Source of the DNA: Taudactylus pleione
Taxonomy: Eukaryota; Chordata; Amphibia; Anura; Myobatrachidae
Direction of reading: 5' to 3'
Assembly (NCBI GenBank): GCA_031769625.1
Contig: JAUIMM010000570.1
Span: forward strand, 1,238,501-1,302,500
Length of the DNA stretch: 64,000 bases
Shown here: one piece after another, positions 11,505 through 23,338 of the stretch
Layout of the letters: every line of letters begins with the position of its first letter
Position numbering within the stretch: position 1 is the first letter of the stretch
The notes under the pieces: generated by a model
The model's input: the letters and a program-made list of their open reading frames with translations, nothing else
Database searches by the model: none
What the model was told of the DNA's origin: nothing
Translations under genes and position numbers: made by a program

Positions 11505-12030
11505 TCGGTATGAATGACCGCCGGACCTATGTGCGGCAGTTCAAATCTCAACCCCGGAAGACTGGTAGGAGTGAAGATCCCGACAGCTTAAAAAGGTAAG
11601 TATAATTAACCTTCTCCCCCCCTAACCCTCCCTTAGGGGTGCCTAACCCTAACCTCCCCCCTAGTGCCTAACCCTAACCCTCCCCGTAAGTGCCTAAACC
11701 TAAGCCCCCCATCCCCGCAGCCTAAACCTACGTCTCCCGGGGGGGGGGGGGGTTGCCTAACCCTAACCCTAACCCTCCTTCCCCTAGCCTAATCCTCCCA
11801 GGGGGGGTGCCTAACCCTAAGTTCCTCCCGGGAGCCCCTAACCTAACTATTCCACGCCCGCCGCCCGGCTTACCTTCGTTCGGTATGCCTGGCGTTGGGC
11901 TTCCAGAGGAGGGATAATGATAGGTGTCAGGATTTCAAAGCGTGTCATTAGTCCCCTGTCGGGATTGCACAGACGGGAAGCCGGCGGTCGACATTTCGAC
12001 TGTCGGCTTCCTGACTGCATACCGTATACA
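11505..12030. repeat. Dispersed element with CCTAACCC-like minisatellite, copy 2
   Basis: The core (about 11610-11850) is a degenerate array of CCTAACCCTAACCC motifs with C-rich spacers, on the opposite strand orientation to copies 1 and 4. The flanks carry GACCGCCGG and GGTATGNN-type ends (CGGTATGAATGACCG on the left, CTGACTGCATACCG on the right) that look like weak inverted repeats. Confidence 0.65.
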
Positions 12031-12586
12031 GGCTACAAGGGAGCTTAGATCCAGATTTGGACACCTAGAAGCCTATAGCAGAACCAAATTATACATTAGG
12101 CCACCAAGATTCCCAATAATGCCCCAGTTGGCATTGAGGGAGGAGGGGGTTGGATTACTCAGACCCATTTCTATGTTGTTGTTTGTTTATTTGTTTACAA
12201 ACAGAGGGGAGAAAGTGGTTATCTTGCCTAGGGAGTAGGGACCCATGGCAGCTTACTCCAGTTCTTGACAAATGAATAAATAATAGGATTTATCTGTTTT
12301 TCTATTTTTAATATGTGCTTTTTTTTCTTTCTCTGAATGCCGCAAGGAATTTCTACCATGAGTAATTTTTTTTATGCGGTTTTAATTGTTTTTAATACTA
12401 TACTTTACCTTATTATCCCATCTTTTATTATATTTTTCTAGGTCCGGGTTGCCATGGTAACTATTTGATCAGTAATTTAATGGAAGAGTTAGGTTTTTGA
12501 CAAGTTTCTTTGCTGTCAATTTCATCCATAGTGATGAATAGCATATTATTCTGATTCCTCAGTAACGTATGCAATTTGTGATGTCT
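12031..12586. other. Unassigned AT-rich sequence
   Basis: No gene or repeat was recognised before the left end of the Harbinger element. Confidence 0.4.
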
Positions 12587-13309
12587 GGGCCTGATTCAGA
12601 CCCGGACACAAATGGCCGTTCGCTCGTCCGCCGTACGAGCGGAAAAATTTAAATTTAAGTGCTCGCTCGTATGTTCGCTCGTAGCTAACCTTCCGCCCCA
12701 TATTCTCCCAATCCATAGTCTCCCCTATTCTCCCAACCCCATATTCTCCTCTAGCTAGCGAGTGTTCAAAATAGCAAGCGTCCGTCTCCTCTTTGGTTGC
12801 ATTGAGCGCTCGCACAAGTCAGTTCCGGAAGTGGCCCTGTCAGTTTCGATTGCCTGCTATTTCATTCTGCAAACATACTTGAATCGATTACTGGCAATCA
12901 CTATATTAATTACCTTAATTGTTATTCACATGTTTGCAATCCTGTTTTTTTTCTCAATGTCAATAAACTTTAGTCTTGTTAGTGTGTGTCATTTCTTCCG
13001 CAGAATCCGTACGGTTTGACCAAGGGGATGGTTTTTAGAAATTAATAGTTTGTTAGAATGCTGCCATTGTTTTGCGTTTTATTTTTATAGGCAGATTTTA
13101 ATACTTTAATTTTTATATTTAAATTAGCTTACGCATGTCACTGCATCAAGCCTATCATAACTCACATTATATTTGTGAGGGTGTAGGTCACATGACTCAT
13201 ACAATAACCAATAAAATTGTTCCTGTTAATTTACAAAGTACATTAGTCACTCAAATTTTTTCTAGGACCTTCATTAAAACTGTTTTGTGTAAAAAAAATC
13301 ATTGCCATC

Positions 13310-14896
13310 ATGAGAGCCACCGCTTTTTGTCGCCGTGAGCTACTGGTCCTCACTGAGGTGATGGACCAGCGAATAACTGACCATCCGCACCCCATCACCA
13401 ACCTCCGCAAGCGGCTGGCCTACGCGGAGGTGCACCGAGTGCGTTCCCTCGGCTATTGTCGAAATATCGGCCAGCTGAAACGCAGGTGGTCGGATCTGAG
13501 GCACAGATCCCCACGCCTGCTGGCCGTTTGCGTCTCCAGATAGTGCAAAGTAAGTGTTTCTGTGTATGTTTTTTTTTTTCTTCTCATACCTGCGTGTGCA
13601 TGTTTACAGTATAGCCCTGTTTGTTTATTTTGGACATACCTGCGTGTGCATGTTTACAGTATAGGCCTGTTTGTTTATTTTGGACATACCTGCGTGTGCA
13701 TGTTTACAGTATAGGCCTGTTTGTTTATTTTGGACATACCTGCGTGTGCATGTTTACAGTATAGGCCTGTTTGTTTATTTTGGACATACCTGCGTGTGCA
13801 TGTTTACAGTATAGGCCTGTTTGTTTATTTTGGACATACCTGCATGTGCATGTTTACAGTATAGCCCTGTTTGTTTATTTTGGACATACCTGCGTGTGCA
13901 TGTTTACAGTATAGCCCTGTTTTTTTGGGGGGGGGTTTTTGGATAAAATCAAAATTAAAAACCCCAATTTGTAATTAAAAATGTTTTTCTCTATCATTTA
14001 GGGGCAGAGTGGAGACTCACACGTCGCAGACGTGTGTCTTGTCCCCTATCCCCCACTCCCACCCAAACATCCTCTGTCCACTCTTCCCCAAATTCCCCCT
14101 CCACCCCAGACCTTGCCACCCATCAGTCCCCTCCCTCTCCTCACATTAACATCCCTCCAACTTCCCCCTCCCCTCAAACCCCCCCTCTCTTTTCTTCACC
14201 CTCCACTTCATCCCACATTACCCCTCCTCCTTCCCTGAACCACTGGCCCACCTCTGATGAGGAGGAATTCGGGCCTCCAGGCCCAGTCAGCAGTGTGCCC
14301 GGTATGTTTACATTTTAAACTATGGTTTTTTGTTATGTTTGTTTTATTTTGGTTGATGTTGTCCTTTTGCCTGTGCAGTTCAAAATAGTAAAGTAGTTCA
14401 AATGTTTTTAAAATATATCTTTGTGAAACAATGTCAAGGATGTTTTCCCCTTACACATATGACACATGTCCAAACACTCACACTTGTGTCTTTCTTGTTT
14501 ACGCTACCAACAAATGTCGTAGTTTTGCTTAGTGTTTTTTTAATTTTTTGAGGATTTTTTTTCTTCTTTTTGGGCCCTTATTTGTTTTAAATCTTTTCTT
14601 TTTGCATTCGTTTTGTTTTGGACATGTTTTGGTACCTGATGTATTTTTTTGGTATAGTCTGAATTTTTGTTTGGTTTTTAAAATCTAAATGAAGGTGTCA
14701 TTTTAGTAATCCGCACATTTTTTTAACCCACAGAGGACCATAGGCGTAACGAGGCAATTGCTGCCGGATTACTGGATCTACGGGGCCATGTAATTGCCAT
14801 GCTGGTAGCATTGGACCATCTTTTGGTGATCCTGCGCCACAAATTTTTTGACATGAAAAAAAAAACAAACCAAAAAAATAAAGTTTATTTTGAATA
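13310..14896 (+). CDS. Harbinger-encoded Myb/SANT-like DNA-binding protein 1 (three exons)
   Basis: Exon 1 (13310-13549) begins at an ATG and encodes a basic helical region ending in KRRWSDLRHR, the signature of the third helix of Myb/SANT-like domains in Harbinger accessory proteins. Exon 2 (14002-14301) is Ser/Pro/Thr-rich and ends in an acidic DEEEFGPPG segment. Exon 3 (14734 to a TAA near 14896) encodes a hydrophobic heptad-like tail (RRNEAIAAGLLDLRGHVIAM). Splice signals are good: donors GTAAGT at 13550 and GTATGT at 14302, acceptors TTTAG at 14001 and CACAG at 14733. The exon 2-exon 3 join stays in frame. An AATAAA lies at the very end of the frame. Exon 1 runs into a stop just before its donor in the ATG frame, while the frame that joins exon 2 is a different one, so a single-base indel late in exon 1 is likely. 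Its role would be nuclear import and end recognition for the transposase (known for the family, inferred here). Confidence 0.65.
13585..13922. repeat. 50-bp minisatellite, about seven copies, in intron 1 of Myb-like gene 1
   Basis: The unit begins ACATACCTGCGTGTGCATGT and repeats with an exact 50-bp period. Copies differ mainly by a GGCCTG/GCCCTG variant and one ATG/GTG change, so the expansion is recent. Confidence 0.9.
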
Positions 14897-15655
14897 ATTT
14901 AAGTCTCATTCCTTGTCTGTAAATCTTAGATTGTTGAACCTTACATAAGTCTACTATTTGTCCCTGAGGTTTTAAGTAATGTACATTTGTTTGTAGAAAG
15001 CTCAAGTAAGTATGTAAGCTTGCACATTAAACACATAACAATACCAATAGGTTTGTAGAATTAAACTCAAAAAGAGAATAATTTTTTTTGGGGGGTAATG
15101 TAAAAATTAAAGCTACCTGCTTAGGCCTAGAATGAAAAACATACTGATTCACCATAATACCTTTGTGTGCTTGTTTTGAGCAACAAAGCAGGGTACTAAA
15201 GTTTACAAATTAAGAAATTACAGTATTAGGCATTAAGCAACTTTGCATTTTTTGGAACAGGTTATACTTGGTTGTAATTTAGGATGGAAATGGTTGGGTA
15301 ATGTAAATTTTTTTTTAATGCACACAAATAATAAACACCAAGTGAATTGTCACAATAAATTTACAAATTGAAAACACACACAAAAGTCCAAACAACACCA
15401 AAACCCCCAAAATAAAAAAATTAGGAACTGTTTGAAGAAGTAGCATGCCAACATGAATCCACAAATGAGGAGAAGAAATCATTGTTCCCGAAGTTATATC
15501 CAAAGTGTCCACATAAAGTCATTTGTGTTGATCAGGTAGTATGCATGGATTTTTATGGTCATTTTAGGGAATAAAACAAAAAAAAAAAAATTAAAAGTGT
15601 ACATTAAAATATTACATGTCTACATTGTGTCAATTAAATAAATTTGTGGAAATAA
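14897..15655. other. Non-coding spacer between converging Harbinger genes
   Basis: AT-rich sequence between the 3' ends of Myb-like gene 1 (+) and the transposase (-). No gene is seen. Confidence 0.5.
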
Positions 15656-16776
15656 TTACCTAAAAAATCTTGCAACAACTTCATCGCGTATGGCCCCCCC
15701 ACATACTGACCTCCGACCAACCTCGGGGGGGCCGTCCTCAGGCAAGGCATCCTCTGGCTGCATTGGGACACCACTCCTTATGGCGATGTTGTGAAATATC
15801 CCACACAGGACCACAATTTTCAAAACCATAGCCGGCAAATACATGAGGTCGCCACCAGAGCGGTGGAGGCATCTGAATCGGCCTTTTAAAAGGTCGATAC
15901 AGTGCTCCACCACCTGCCTGGTGGCTGTAAGTGCGGAATTATACTCACTTTGTGGCCCTGGTGTGGGATCCAAATAAGGCAGTGAGCAGCCAGGGCGTGC
16001 AAGGGTAACCACTGTCTCCTGTGAAAATATAAAAACAACATCAGGACCATTGTGTACCAAGCTTTGCATTGGTTTCAACAGAAGGTGTCAACTTACCCAG
16101 AAGCCATGCATCACCAGCTTGTAGGTTGTTTAATTTGTGGCAAATCCCTGATTGCCGGATGACGAAGGAATCATGTGCACTGCCTGGGAATTTGGCGTTC
16201 AGGGACAGGATCTGGAGGGAGGCATCACATACCACCATTACATTCATCGAGTGAAAGTGCTTTCGGTTCCTAAATATAGCCTCCAGCCTTGCTGGAGGCT
16301 GAAGTGGTATGTGAGTGCCATCCACAACCCCTATGATGTGTGGGAAGCCAGCAATATGGTAAAAATTAGCCTTCACCACATTAAGGGAACCCATATCCAA
16401 TGGCATTTTAATAAAATGATGGAGGTGTTTAAAAAGTGCCTCCATCACTGCCCTCAGGATCCTTGAAAAGGAGGATTGGGATATTCCTGCCACTATTCCC
16501 ATGGTGGTTTGAAAGGATCCTGAGGCACAAAAATGTAACACCAACATTAATTGCGTAAGTGGTGGTATTGCTGTAGGACTATCAATTTGCCGTTCAAGAT
16601 CACTCTCTATTAATGAGAGTGTCTATGATGATTTGTGGAGGAAGACGGTATCGCCTTAACACCTCATCATCTGGCATTCCAAAAAGGGTGACACGTGTTC
16701 TATATATCTGGGGGCTTGCATGCCTACGAGGCCTACGCCTGGGACAAAGTTGAGGTTGGTCGGGTTCTGGAACCAT
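15656..16776 (-). pseudogene. PIF/Harbinger (HARBI1-type) DDE transposase, frameshifted
   Basis: The ATG at 16776 opens an N-terminal arginine-rich segment followed by RVTLFGMPDDEVLRRYRLP, typical of HARBI1-like transposases. The frame then shifts near 16610. The catalytic core has GVVDGTHIPL (first Asp) and VMVVCDASLQILSLNAKFPG (second Asp). The exon ends at GDAWLLG with donor GTAAGT (intron 16019-16096), and the next exon resumes with DSGYPC. After a further frame change near 15980, ATRQVVEHCIDLLKGRFRCL carries the region of the catalytic Glu. The C-terminal helix region ends at 15656. At least two frameshifts make this copy inactive as it stands. The enzyme normally cuts at the terminal inverted repeats and makes 3-bp target duplications. 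It lies between two Myb-like genes on the opposite strand. Confidence 0.85.
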
Positions 16777-17016
16777 GGCCAATATAATACGACCAACAAT
16801 AACCTGAAATGTTAAGCCAGGTAGTTATTGTTTTAGACAAATGTGTTAAGAAAAATATACTTATCTTTTCAAAGCAAACCAAAGATTCTTATAGGCCTGG
16901 GTCATGTCATGTGAAAATCAACCTACATTTCAAAAGTAGAAAATATTTTTATGATTAATTTAATAAACTAGGAATTAAGCCAAATATAGTTGTCGTAAAC
17001 TTAGAGAAGGGAGTAC

Positions 17017-17282
17017 ACATTAGTTTGCAAAATAGTACGCTACATTTAGAGTTAAGACATGATTTTACACAGAAAAAAACACACATTAGTTCGCAAAATA
17101 GTACGCTACATTTAGAGTTGAGACATGATTTTACACAGAAAAAACACACATTAGTTCGCAAAATAGTACACTACATTTAGAGTTAAGACATGATTTTACA
17201 CAGAAAAAAACAGATTAGTTCGCAAAATAGTACGCTACATTTAGAGTTAAGACATGATTTTACACAGAAAAAAACACACTTT
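17017..17282. repeat. 65-bp tandem repeat, about four copies
   Basis: The unit contains TTAGTTCGCAAAATAGTACG and ATGATTTTACACAGAAAAAA and repeats about four times with few differences. It lies upstream of the transposase start, inside the Harbinger element. Confidence 0.85.
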
Positions 17283-17955
17283 ACTTAGCGAAACATATGC
17301 TAAGACCAACACATCGAATTTGTTAATTAATAAAACCAAAAACACTTACCAAAAACAGACAAATATCCCAAAGTTAGAAAAGGTCACTTGGTCACTGCCA
17401 AAATAACTGTAAAAAAAATAAAAAAAAAATAAAAAAAAATGTTAAAAATGTAATAATAAATTTTTAGGGGAATTTTTGAAATACTTACTCAAAAATATAA
17501 ATAAAAATAGCAAAAAACCCCTGCAAAAATGCTAACGTAAACAAACAAAGTGATAAAAAAACAAAACTTCTCAAAAATAAAGACTACTCCTTCACGAAAC
17601 AACAAACCACGAACAAATCACTACACCGAAAAACCTCCAACAATCCAAAAATGCCAACTCGAATGGAGTCACACCAAGCCATAAATAGGCTTTATTTTCC
17701 CGCTCAAATTAAGGACGGACAATAGGAGCGCACAAGAAATGATGCAGCCGAATAATGCTGGCGCATGTATAAAAACGTCACTGAAGGCCAAAATTGGTCT
17801 GCTACATTGAGAAAAGACAATGAGTACAGAGCAGCAAAGTACTGGCCAAGAGGCGCCATGTAATTATTTTACAAATTATGTGAAAATGCTTATGTTTAAC
17901 ATTACATTTTGAAACATTTAACTTTTAAAATTTTTCAACCATTTAAAAAAAAGGG
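17283..17955. other. Non-coding spacer between divergent Harbinger genes
   Basis: AT-rich region between the divergently oriented transposase and Myb-like gene 2. It would be expected to hold promoters for both, but no specific motif is clear. Confidence 0.45.
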
Positions 17956-19004
17956 GTGAAGGATGCCATGGAATTGACTGCTGGGCCTAGTAGGCAAACT
18001 AGGGCCATAAAAAAGGCAGCCACAATTCACAAGGAAGGAGATGGAGGTTTTGGTGCAAATGTGCAACGACAACCTGGCACAGGCACCAAGGAATATGGGT
18101 GCAACCCAGAGATGGAAACTGTGGGACGACATAGCCAGTGCTGTCAATGGGGTGGGTGAGTTTGAACTTTCAATCCGGGAGGTCAAACGCCGGTACGTAA
18201 AAACTACATTTGAATAAAAAATGATTACAGGTCCAAATACTGCAGTAATAATGCCAACTTTTTAACCAACAGATGGAGCGACTTCAATTATCGGCTTAAA
18301 CAAAAAATGGCTGATAGGGCTAGGCATGCAGGGGGAACAGGTGGGGGTCCCACCCCTATGTCACGTGAGCACACGGATTTGGAGGAGCTGGCCCAGGGGT
18401 GTTTGCAGGATGAGGAGGTGTTTGGCGTGTTGAACATGGATACCGACATGCCAGACTTGTTCTCACAGAGACACAGGCGGATGAGTCTGCTCCAGAGGTG
18501 AGCTTTGGCCGCAGAATTTCTTCTGGCTCTGCAGGGGAGGAAGCAGTAGATCCGGCTGGGGACCCTGTGGCAGACAGTCCAGGGCATTCCCCCTCGCAGG
18601 CAGTGGCCCTCCTCACTGATCTCAATGTTAAAACGGATCAGCACACCGAGATTCTGCTGAGGATGGACGCCAATCTGCTATGGGTGGTGGACACCCTGGA
18701 GCAAAATACTGCGGCCAACGGGAGAATTGCAAATGCCCTGGCAGAAAATACTGGGGCAAACGTAAGAATTGCAAATGCCCTGGAGCAGCCCGTTCGCCAG
18801 CACATGTTGGAGCCGGCCTCCATTCCTGCCGGAACATCAGGACCCTCCACCTCTGGCACAACAACACCCATCCCTCCAAATGTGCCTAGCCCTATGCCTA
18901 GTCCAGAGGCAACAACATCTGCCTCTGGCCTGGCCAGCCGAAGGAGCTCCCGGGCCCGTTCCGGCTCCCTCCAAACCCCGGCCAAAAGACCTAAAAGGCG
19001 ATGA
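17956..19004 (+). pseudogene. Harbinger-encoded Myb/SANT-like protein 2, frameshifted
   Basis: The first exon reads into a Myb/SANT-like domain (QFTRKEMEVLVQMCND, then RWKLWDDIASAVNGVG and the third-helix segment LSIREVKRR). A donor GTACGT follows at 18193 and the acceptor is at 18272. Exon 2 continues with WSDFNYRLKQKMA in the same phase. The ATG at 17956 and the Myb domain are in different frames, separated by an A6 run near 18010, and another frame change occurs near 18465, so at least two single-base indels are likely. The C-terminal part (to 19004) has a heptad-like segment (LTDLNVKTDQHTEILLRMD and two related NG/NANALE repeats) and a basic end, AKRPKRR. It resembles the accessory Myb-like proteins of Harbinger elements, and it is the second one in this element. 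Confidence 0.75.
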
Positions 19005-20070
19005 CAGCACTGGCTAATTACTCCACAATCCATCTCTGTGTTTGCCCCATATTCCTTCATGGCAACAACCTCCCTCTCCTTTCTTGTGAATTGTTTTTTT
19101 TGTTTTTTTTAAAGATCAAATGCCACTTATTTTGTGTGTGCGTGGGCCAAATAATTTGTAAGTTTTTTTTTCCTTATTAAAAATATGTTTATGGCAAAAA
19201 AAAAAAAAATGGACACAATCATTTAATAAAATTATGATAAAAATCTGCAAAATTCTATTGATGATTTATTCCAAAACGGGATAAAAGGTAATCCCTCAAA
19301 CAAACTTAGAAACAATACAACGGAAATAGAAACATGTAATTTTGTAAAACAAAACAAGAGTTAAAAACAATTTATGAGTTTGAATTAACACTGAGCAAAA
19401 AACAAAAGGACGATTGGTTTCTTGTCCTCCAAAAAAATAAGAAAAAAAAAACCATGCGTACAATATTGCTTCCCTAAAAAAGAAACACAAATATTTTAAA
19501 AGCCCCAAAATAAAAAATATTTGTTAGCTAATTGATTGTATGACCCAGAAATTAGCAGCTGAGTAGTTCACCTGCATTCGGATTTTAGCTACTAAAAAAG
19601 GTCTATTTGCTAAACACCTTACAAGCAGATTTGCAATTAAAAGATGATTGTTTTTGTGGCCTCAATTGATAAATCGCTACACCATCGATGAGCCCAGGGT
19701 TGTACGAAGAGACCATTGTCATTGTGGTAGACTATACCAGACCACAAGCTGAGCGATCAGTCTTAATGGAAATTGGATGAGACAGTGACGTATCACTTGT
19801 TCCGTTCACATTTGGCGCTCGCATAAGATAATTTATGTACGCCCAAAAAGCGCCTCGACACGCCTGCGTTTTCCCATCTCCATCCCCATCACCACCCCAA
19901 AACGGACAATTCTGTCAATCACATTTGACATGTCACTTCCTGTTCGCTGTGTCTATGATCGACTGAAAAATGACCGCAATCAGACGTACGCACATGCGCA
20001 CTGTTACACCGACGCATGTGTGGTTGTACAACATCGACTGACTACGAACGAGCGGCCGCTTACGAGTGGC
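19005..20070. other. Right subterminal region of the Harbinger element
   Basis: Non-coding. The part from about 19790 onward (CACGCCTGCGTTTTCCCATC, ACGCACATGCGCACTG, GAACGAGCGGCCGCTTACGA) is the portion shared with the short MITEs of the window. Confidence 0.6.
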
Positions 20071-20144
20071 TCTGAATCAGGCCCTCTGTTTTTATGTATG
20101 GCTCCCAATGGTGCCTGGCACTGACATAATGTTGCTCAATAATG

Positions 20145-20520
20145 ACATACCTCCCATTTTTATGGGACTGTCCCGCTGTCCCGCCAGTGGGCCACAGTGT
20201 CCCGTGGTGGGGGGTAAGTTGGGGAAAGCACAAACCGCTGCCCTGTATAGCAGAGCAGCGGGTGTGCAGGAGGAGAACAGACGCCGTGCGCATGCGCACG
20301 GCATCTGATCTGTTGTGCATGGGCTGCCTGGGGGCTGCCCAGCATCTCGGAGAGTGCTGGGCACGCCCCCAAAGTGACGACAACGGAGGAAGATGCGAGG
20401 CTCCACCCTGTTTTCAATTGACTCCGCCCCTTTCACAAGAAGCCACGCCCCCTTTTAGGGAGCGCGCCTTTGGCGTGCACCCTGTCCCTACTTCCATCAT
20501 TCAAATGTTGGGAGGTATGT
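20145..20520. mobile_element. MITE with CATACCTCCC ends, copy 2
   Basis: It starts ACATACCTCCCATTTTTATG and ends AAATGTTGGGAGGTATGT. It holds a GCCGTGCGCATGCGCACGGC palindrome and GCCCAGCATCTC...GAGAGTGCTGGGC hairpin phrases. There is no coding potential. Confidence 0.8.
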
Positions 20521-20929
20521 AATGGTGATGTCATGCACCTGTATAGGCACACCCAAATACTGGATGCCATTTCTGTGCTTGTCAGGAAAAGGTTACCCAG
20601 TGACTCACAACACATAGCAGTGCAATGGTGCCCACCCCTTCACTTCAAGTGCAGGGAGTTCTGCATGTACTTATTAAACCAAACAGCATTGCTGGGGGCA
20701 CTTGTATTTGGCATAATATGAACTGAGGGCACTGTTGTATGACATAATATAGTCATAGGTAAGTGTCATATAAGATACGGGGTAGATTGGGTGGTATATG
20801 ATATGGGAAAGATTGGGGGAACATGAAGATGAGAGGGGGGATTGATGACATAAAAATAGTTTTAGATTCTCCATTTGGGCAAGCCTCTCTCAGAACCTGC
20901 GGGATGCTCTGGATTTTTCAGGAAAAACC
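20521..20929. other. Unassigned sequence
   Basis: No gene or repeat was recognised. Confidence 0.4.
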
Positions 20930-21335
20930 CATATAGGGGTATGTGGAGGAGCCTGTTGGCATATATTGGGCACAGGAATGAGTTTGATGGCATACAAGGG
21001 GCACATGGAGGGGTCATATGCCAAATAATGGGCATGTGGAGGAGTTTCATGTTATAGAGAGAGCACATGAAGGAGTCTGATGGCATATAAGGGGCACATG
21101 AAGGAGTCTGATGGCATATAAGGGGCACATGGAGAGGTCTTATGCCAAAAAATGGGTATGTGGAGGAGTTTCATGTCATATAAAGAGCACATGAAGGAAT
21201 CTGATGGCATATAAAGGGCATGTAGAGAAGTTTGATGGTATTTAAGGGGTATGTGTAGGAGCCAGAGGACATATAGTAGGCACATAGCGGAGTCTGTTGG
21301 CATATAAGGAGCATGTGGCAAAGTCTGATGGGATG
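20930..21335. repeat. Degenerate minisatellite of about 31 bp
   Basis: The unit resembles GGGGCACATGAAGGAGTCTG followed by ATGGCATATAA. About a dozen imperfect copies are present. Open frames across it on the minus strand (repeating LLHIP, CAPYMPSDS) are a by-product of the repeat. Confidence 0.75.
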
Positions 21336-21552
21336 AAATCAGAGCACCTAGAAGGAACCCATGCAAACACAGAGAAGACTAACACATTCCAAACAAACAG
21401 TGCTGGAAATGGAATCTAATACATGGGAGGCAGCATGCTGACCACTGTGCCGCCAGTATGGTCAGTGTGTATTCCTCAAATTTACTTTTAATTTCCCTTA
21501 TGTTTATATTGCATTCCACTGCATTCAGTTAACAATACATTTCCCGGAACCA

Positions 21553-21708
21553 GTATGATTTACCTAAGTCCGGCAGTTCAAATTCCGGCGCCGGAAGACC
21601 AGAAGTGAAGATCCCGACGGGGTAAGTAAATTAACTAACCCTAACCCTCTCCCCCCCTATCTCTAACCCTCCTTTAGGGGTGCCTAACCATAACCTCCCT
21701 CCAGTCCC
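21553..21708. repeat. Dispersed element with CTAACCCT-like minisatellite, copy 3, truncated
   Basis: Starts with CCGGCAGTTCAAATTCCGGC and AGATCCCGACGGGGTAAGTA, close to copy 2 at 11.5 kb, and runs into CTAACCCT/CCTAACC motifs. It is cut off at 21709 by the next element. Confidence 0.65.
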
Positions 21709-22131
21709 CCTGCGTTAATTTCCACACTCCCCATACATTAGTATGGGGATGTGGAAATTATGGTATTCATCAAATTCCGAAAATTACGTGTTTTCGGAAT
21801 TTGATGGAGGTACTATCCGCCACTGTGAGGTGGCGAATAGCAGGTGAGACTTACCTGCGGTCAGCTGGACAGGTCCCCCGCAGCTCCCTCCGGCACTCTG
21901 GTCCCTCCTCTGGCTCCGGTGGTTGCTCGGACAACTGTGTTCTCCCAGCAGAACACAATAAAGTTTAGAAGAAAAAAAAAGTTTTTTTTTTCCTAAACTG
22001 TACTGTGTGCTGCTTCGAGACCCCGTGTCAGACCAGCAGGAAGGAGCTGGAGGCTGCTGCGCGGGCAGGTAAGTGCGGGATGGGGGGGAGGTGAGCGGAG
22101 GGGGGAGGAGGTTACACAAAATTACCGCAGC
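21709..22131. mobile_element. Hairpin-chain MITE of a second family (CTGCGGTAATTTT ends)
   Basis: The left end CTGCGTTAATTT mirrors the right end AAAATTACCGCAG. Consecutive hairpins are visible at about 21719-21759 (TTTCCACACTCCCCATAC with its complement) and 21769-21806 (CATCAAATTCCGAAAA with its complement), and a longer imperfect one spans about 21930-22015. There is no coding potential. Confidence 0.6.
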
Positions 22132-23338
22132 TGTAAGTAGAATGTAAAACATGGTTTTGAAGATCAGACTCTTAGAAAATATATCCTGAAGTCAGTGTCT
22201 GATCAACTTTGAGGCTAGGTCTACAGGACTTGGGTTGGGGGTATTTGGCAGCCGGGGAATAAAATTAAGACATAATTAATTCCATGTTGGCGGCCACCAC
22301 ACCGCTTAATTAAAGAAGCTTGTTAGCTATCCAGCCATCCCGAGGTGTTTTATGAGGGGAACATTTCTAAAGTGACTGTCAGATGACTATGGTGAGTGGA
22401 CCATGACCCTATGTACGAGTACTAAGCCTTAGTACAAAGACTCCAGTGTAACTTAAAGTTAAAACCCTTATGCACAACCTGAAGAGCTGCATGAGATTAT
22501 CTTTAAAGTCTTCCTCACATTCTCCAGAAGCCAAAGTCTAAACTCTACAACCATCATCAGATCATTAGATGCCAAGATCAAACATGTCAGCTGTATAACA
22601 AGTAGTGAAAGTAGGGTGGTAGGGGCTGGTACGGCCAGGGCCGCTAAGAGCAAGGCCCGGGGAAGGGGGTGTGGCCTAATTGTGGGAGATGTGGCCACGA
22701 CCCCTTAGGGAAAAAAAGAAAAAACCTAGTTACAGTGCTGGGGAGGGGGGTGCTGTTATCCCCTCAGCCCAGCGCACATCCAGGGGGGTGCATTTAGGAT
22801 GATCGGTCCCCCATAAACAGGAGGAGGAGATTGCTGCAGTCTTCGTTTGCAGCCCAGAACACAGCAGCGTATGCTGGGCTGCTCAGCTGACAGGTAAGAG
22901 GGAGAAGGGAGGGGGGGGGGGCCCTGCCATGGCCCTCCACCAAGCCCAGGCCTGGGTAATTAGTACCTGCTCTCTCCCCTTCTCGGTGCCCCTGGGAATG
23001 GCGTACCATTTAGAATTTGTAGCAGGTATGCCTACCTGCCCCTACCACAGCTGCACCGCCAAGTGAGTCACAGCACTCGATGGCAAGGCGGATGGGATGG
23101 CAGATTCCTTTTGAGATGCTGGTAGGAATTATTATATTTATGAATAAGTATTTGCAGCACCTTCGCAGGGGGCAAACTTAAAAACATTGCAAAATAACAG
23201 AGTAACTGAGCAGACGTAAAATGCACAACACCTAACAATAGTGTAGCCTAAGTGCAAAACACTACTATACCCCAGTGACGTGCGGTGAGGTCAATGGCTG
23301 GGGAGGCACACATGTATAAAAACAGTTTTTATATCATA
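22132..23338. other. Unassigned sequence
   Basis: No gene or element was recognised. The short open frames have no family resemblance. Confidence 0.4.

Larger units (their letters stand above)
12587..20084. mobile_element. Complete 7.5-kb PIF/Harbinger DNA transposon with three genes
   Basis: The termini GGGCCTGATTCAGA (12587-12600) and TCTGAATCAGGCCC (20071-20084) are perfect inverted repeats, flanked by TCT on both sides (12584-12586 and 20085-20087). The element carries a Myb/SANT-like gene (+, 13310-14896), a HARBI1-type DDE transposase (-, 16776-15656) and a second Myb/SANT-like gene (+, 17956-19004). In this superfamily the Myb-like protein binds the transposase and brings it to the nucleus and the ends. 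This copy is decayed (frameshifts in at least two genes), so it may no longer be active, but its ends are intact. Its right subterminal sequence recurs in the MITEs at 9336, 10549, 52016, 52663 and 53413. Confidence 0.9.

Noticed and set aside
10971..11513. 180-codon plus-strand open frame
   Set aside because: It starts inside a MITE, has no recognisable domain and crosses a repeat boundary.
11610..11850. A chromosome end or telomere-fusion scar
   Set aside because: The same flanks occur at four loci, so the array belongs to a dispersed element.
14032..14238. Proline/leucine-rich small protein
   Set aside because: It is an alternate frame of exon 2 of Myb-like gene 1, whose own frame joins exon 3 by good splice sites.
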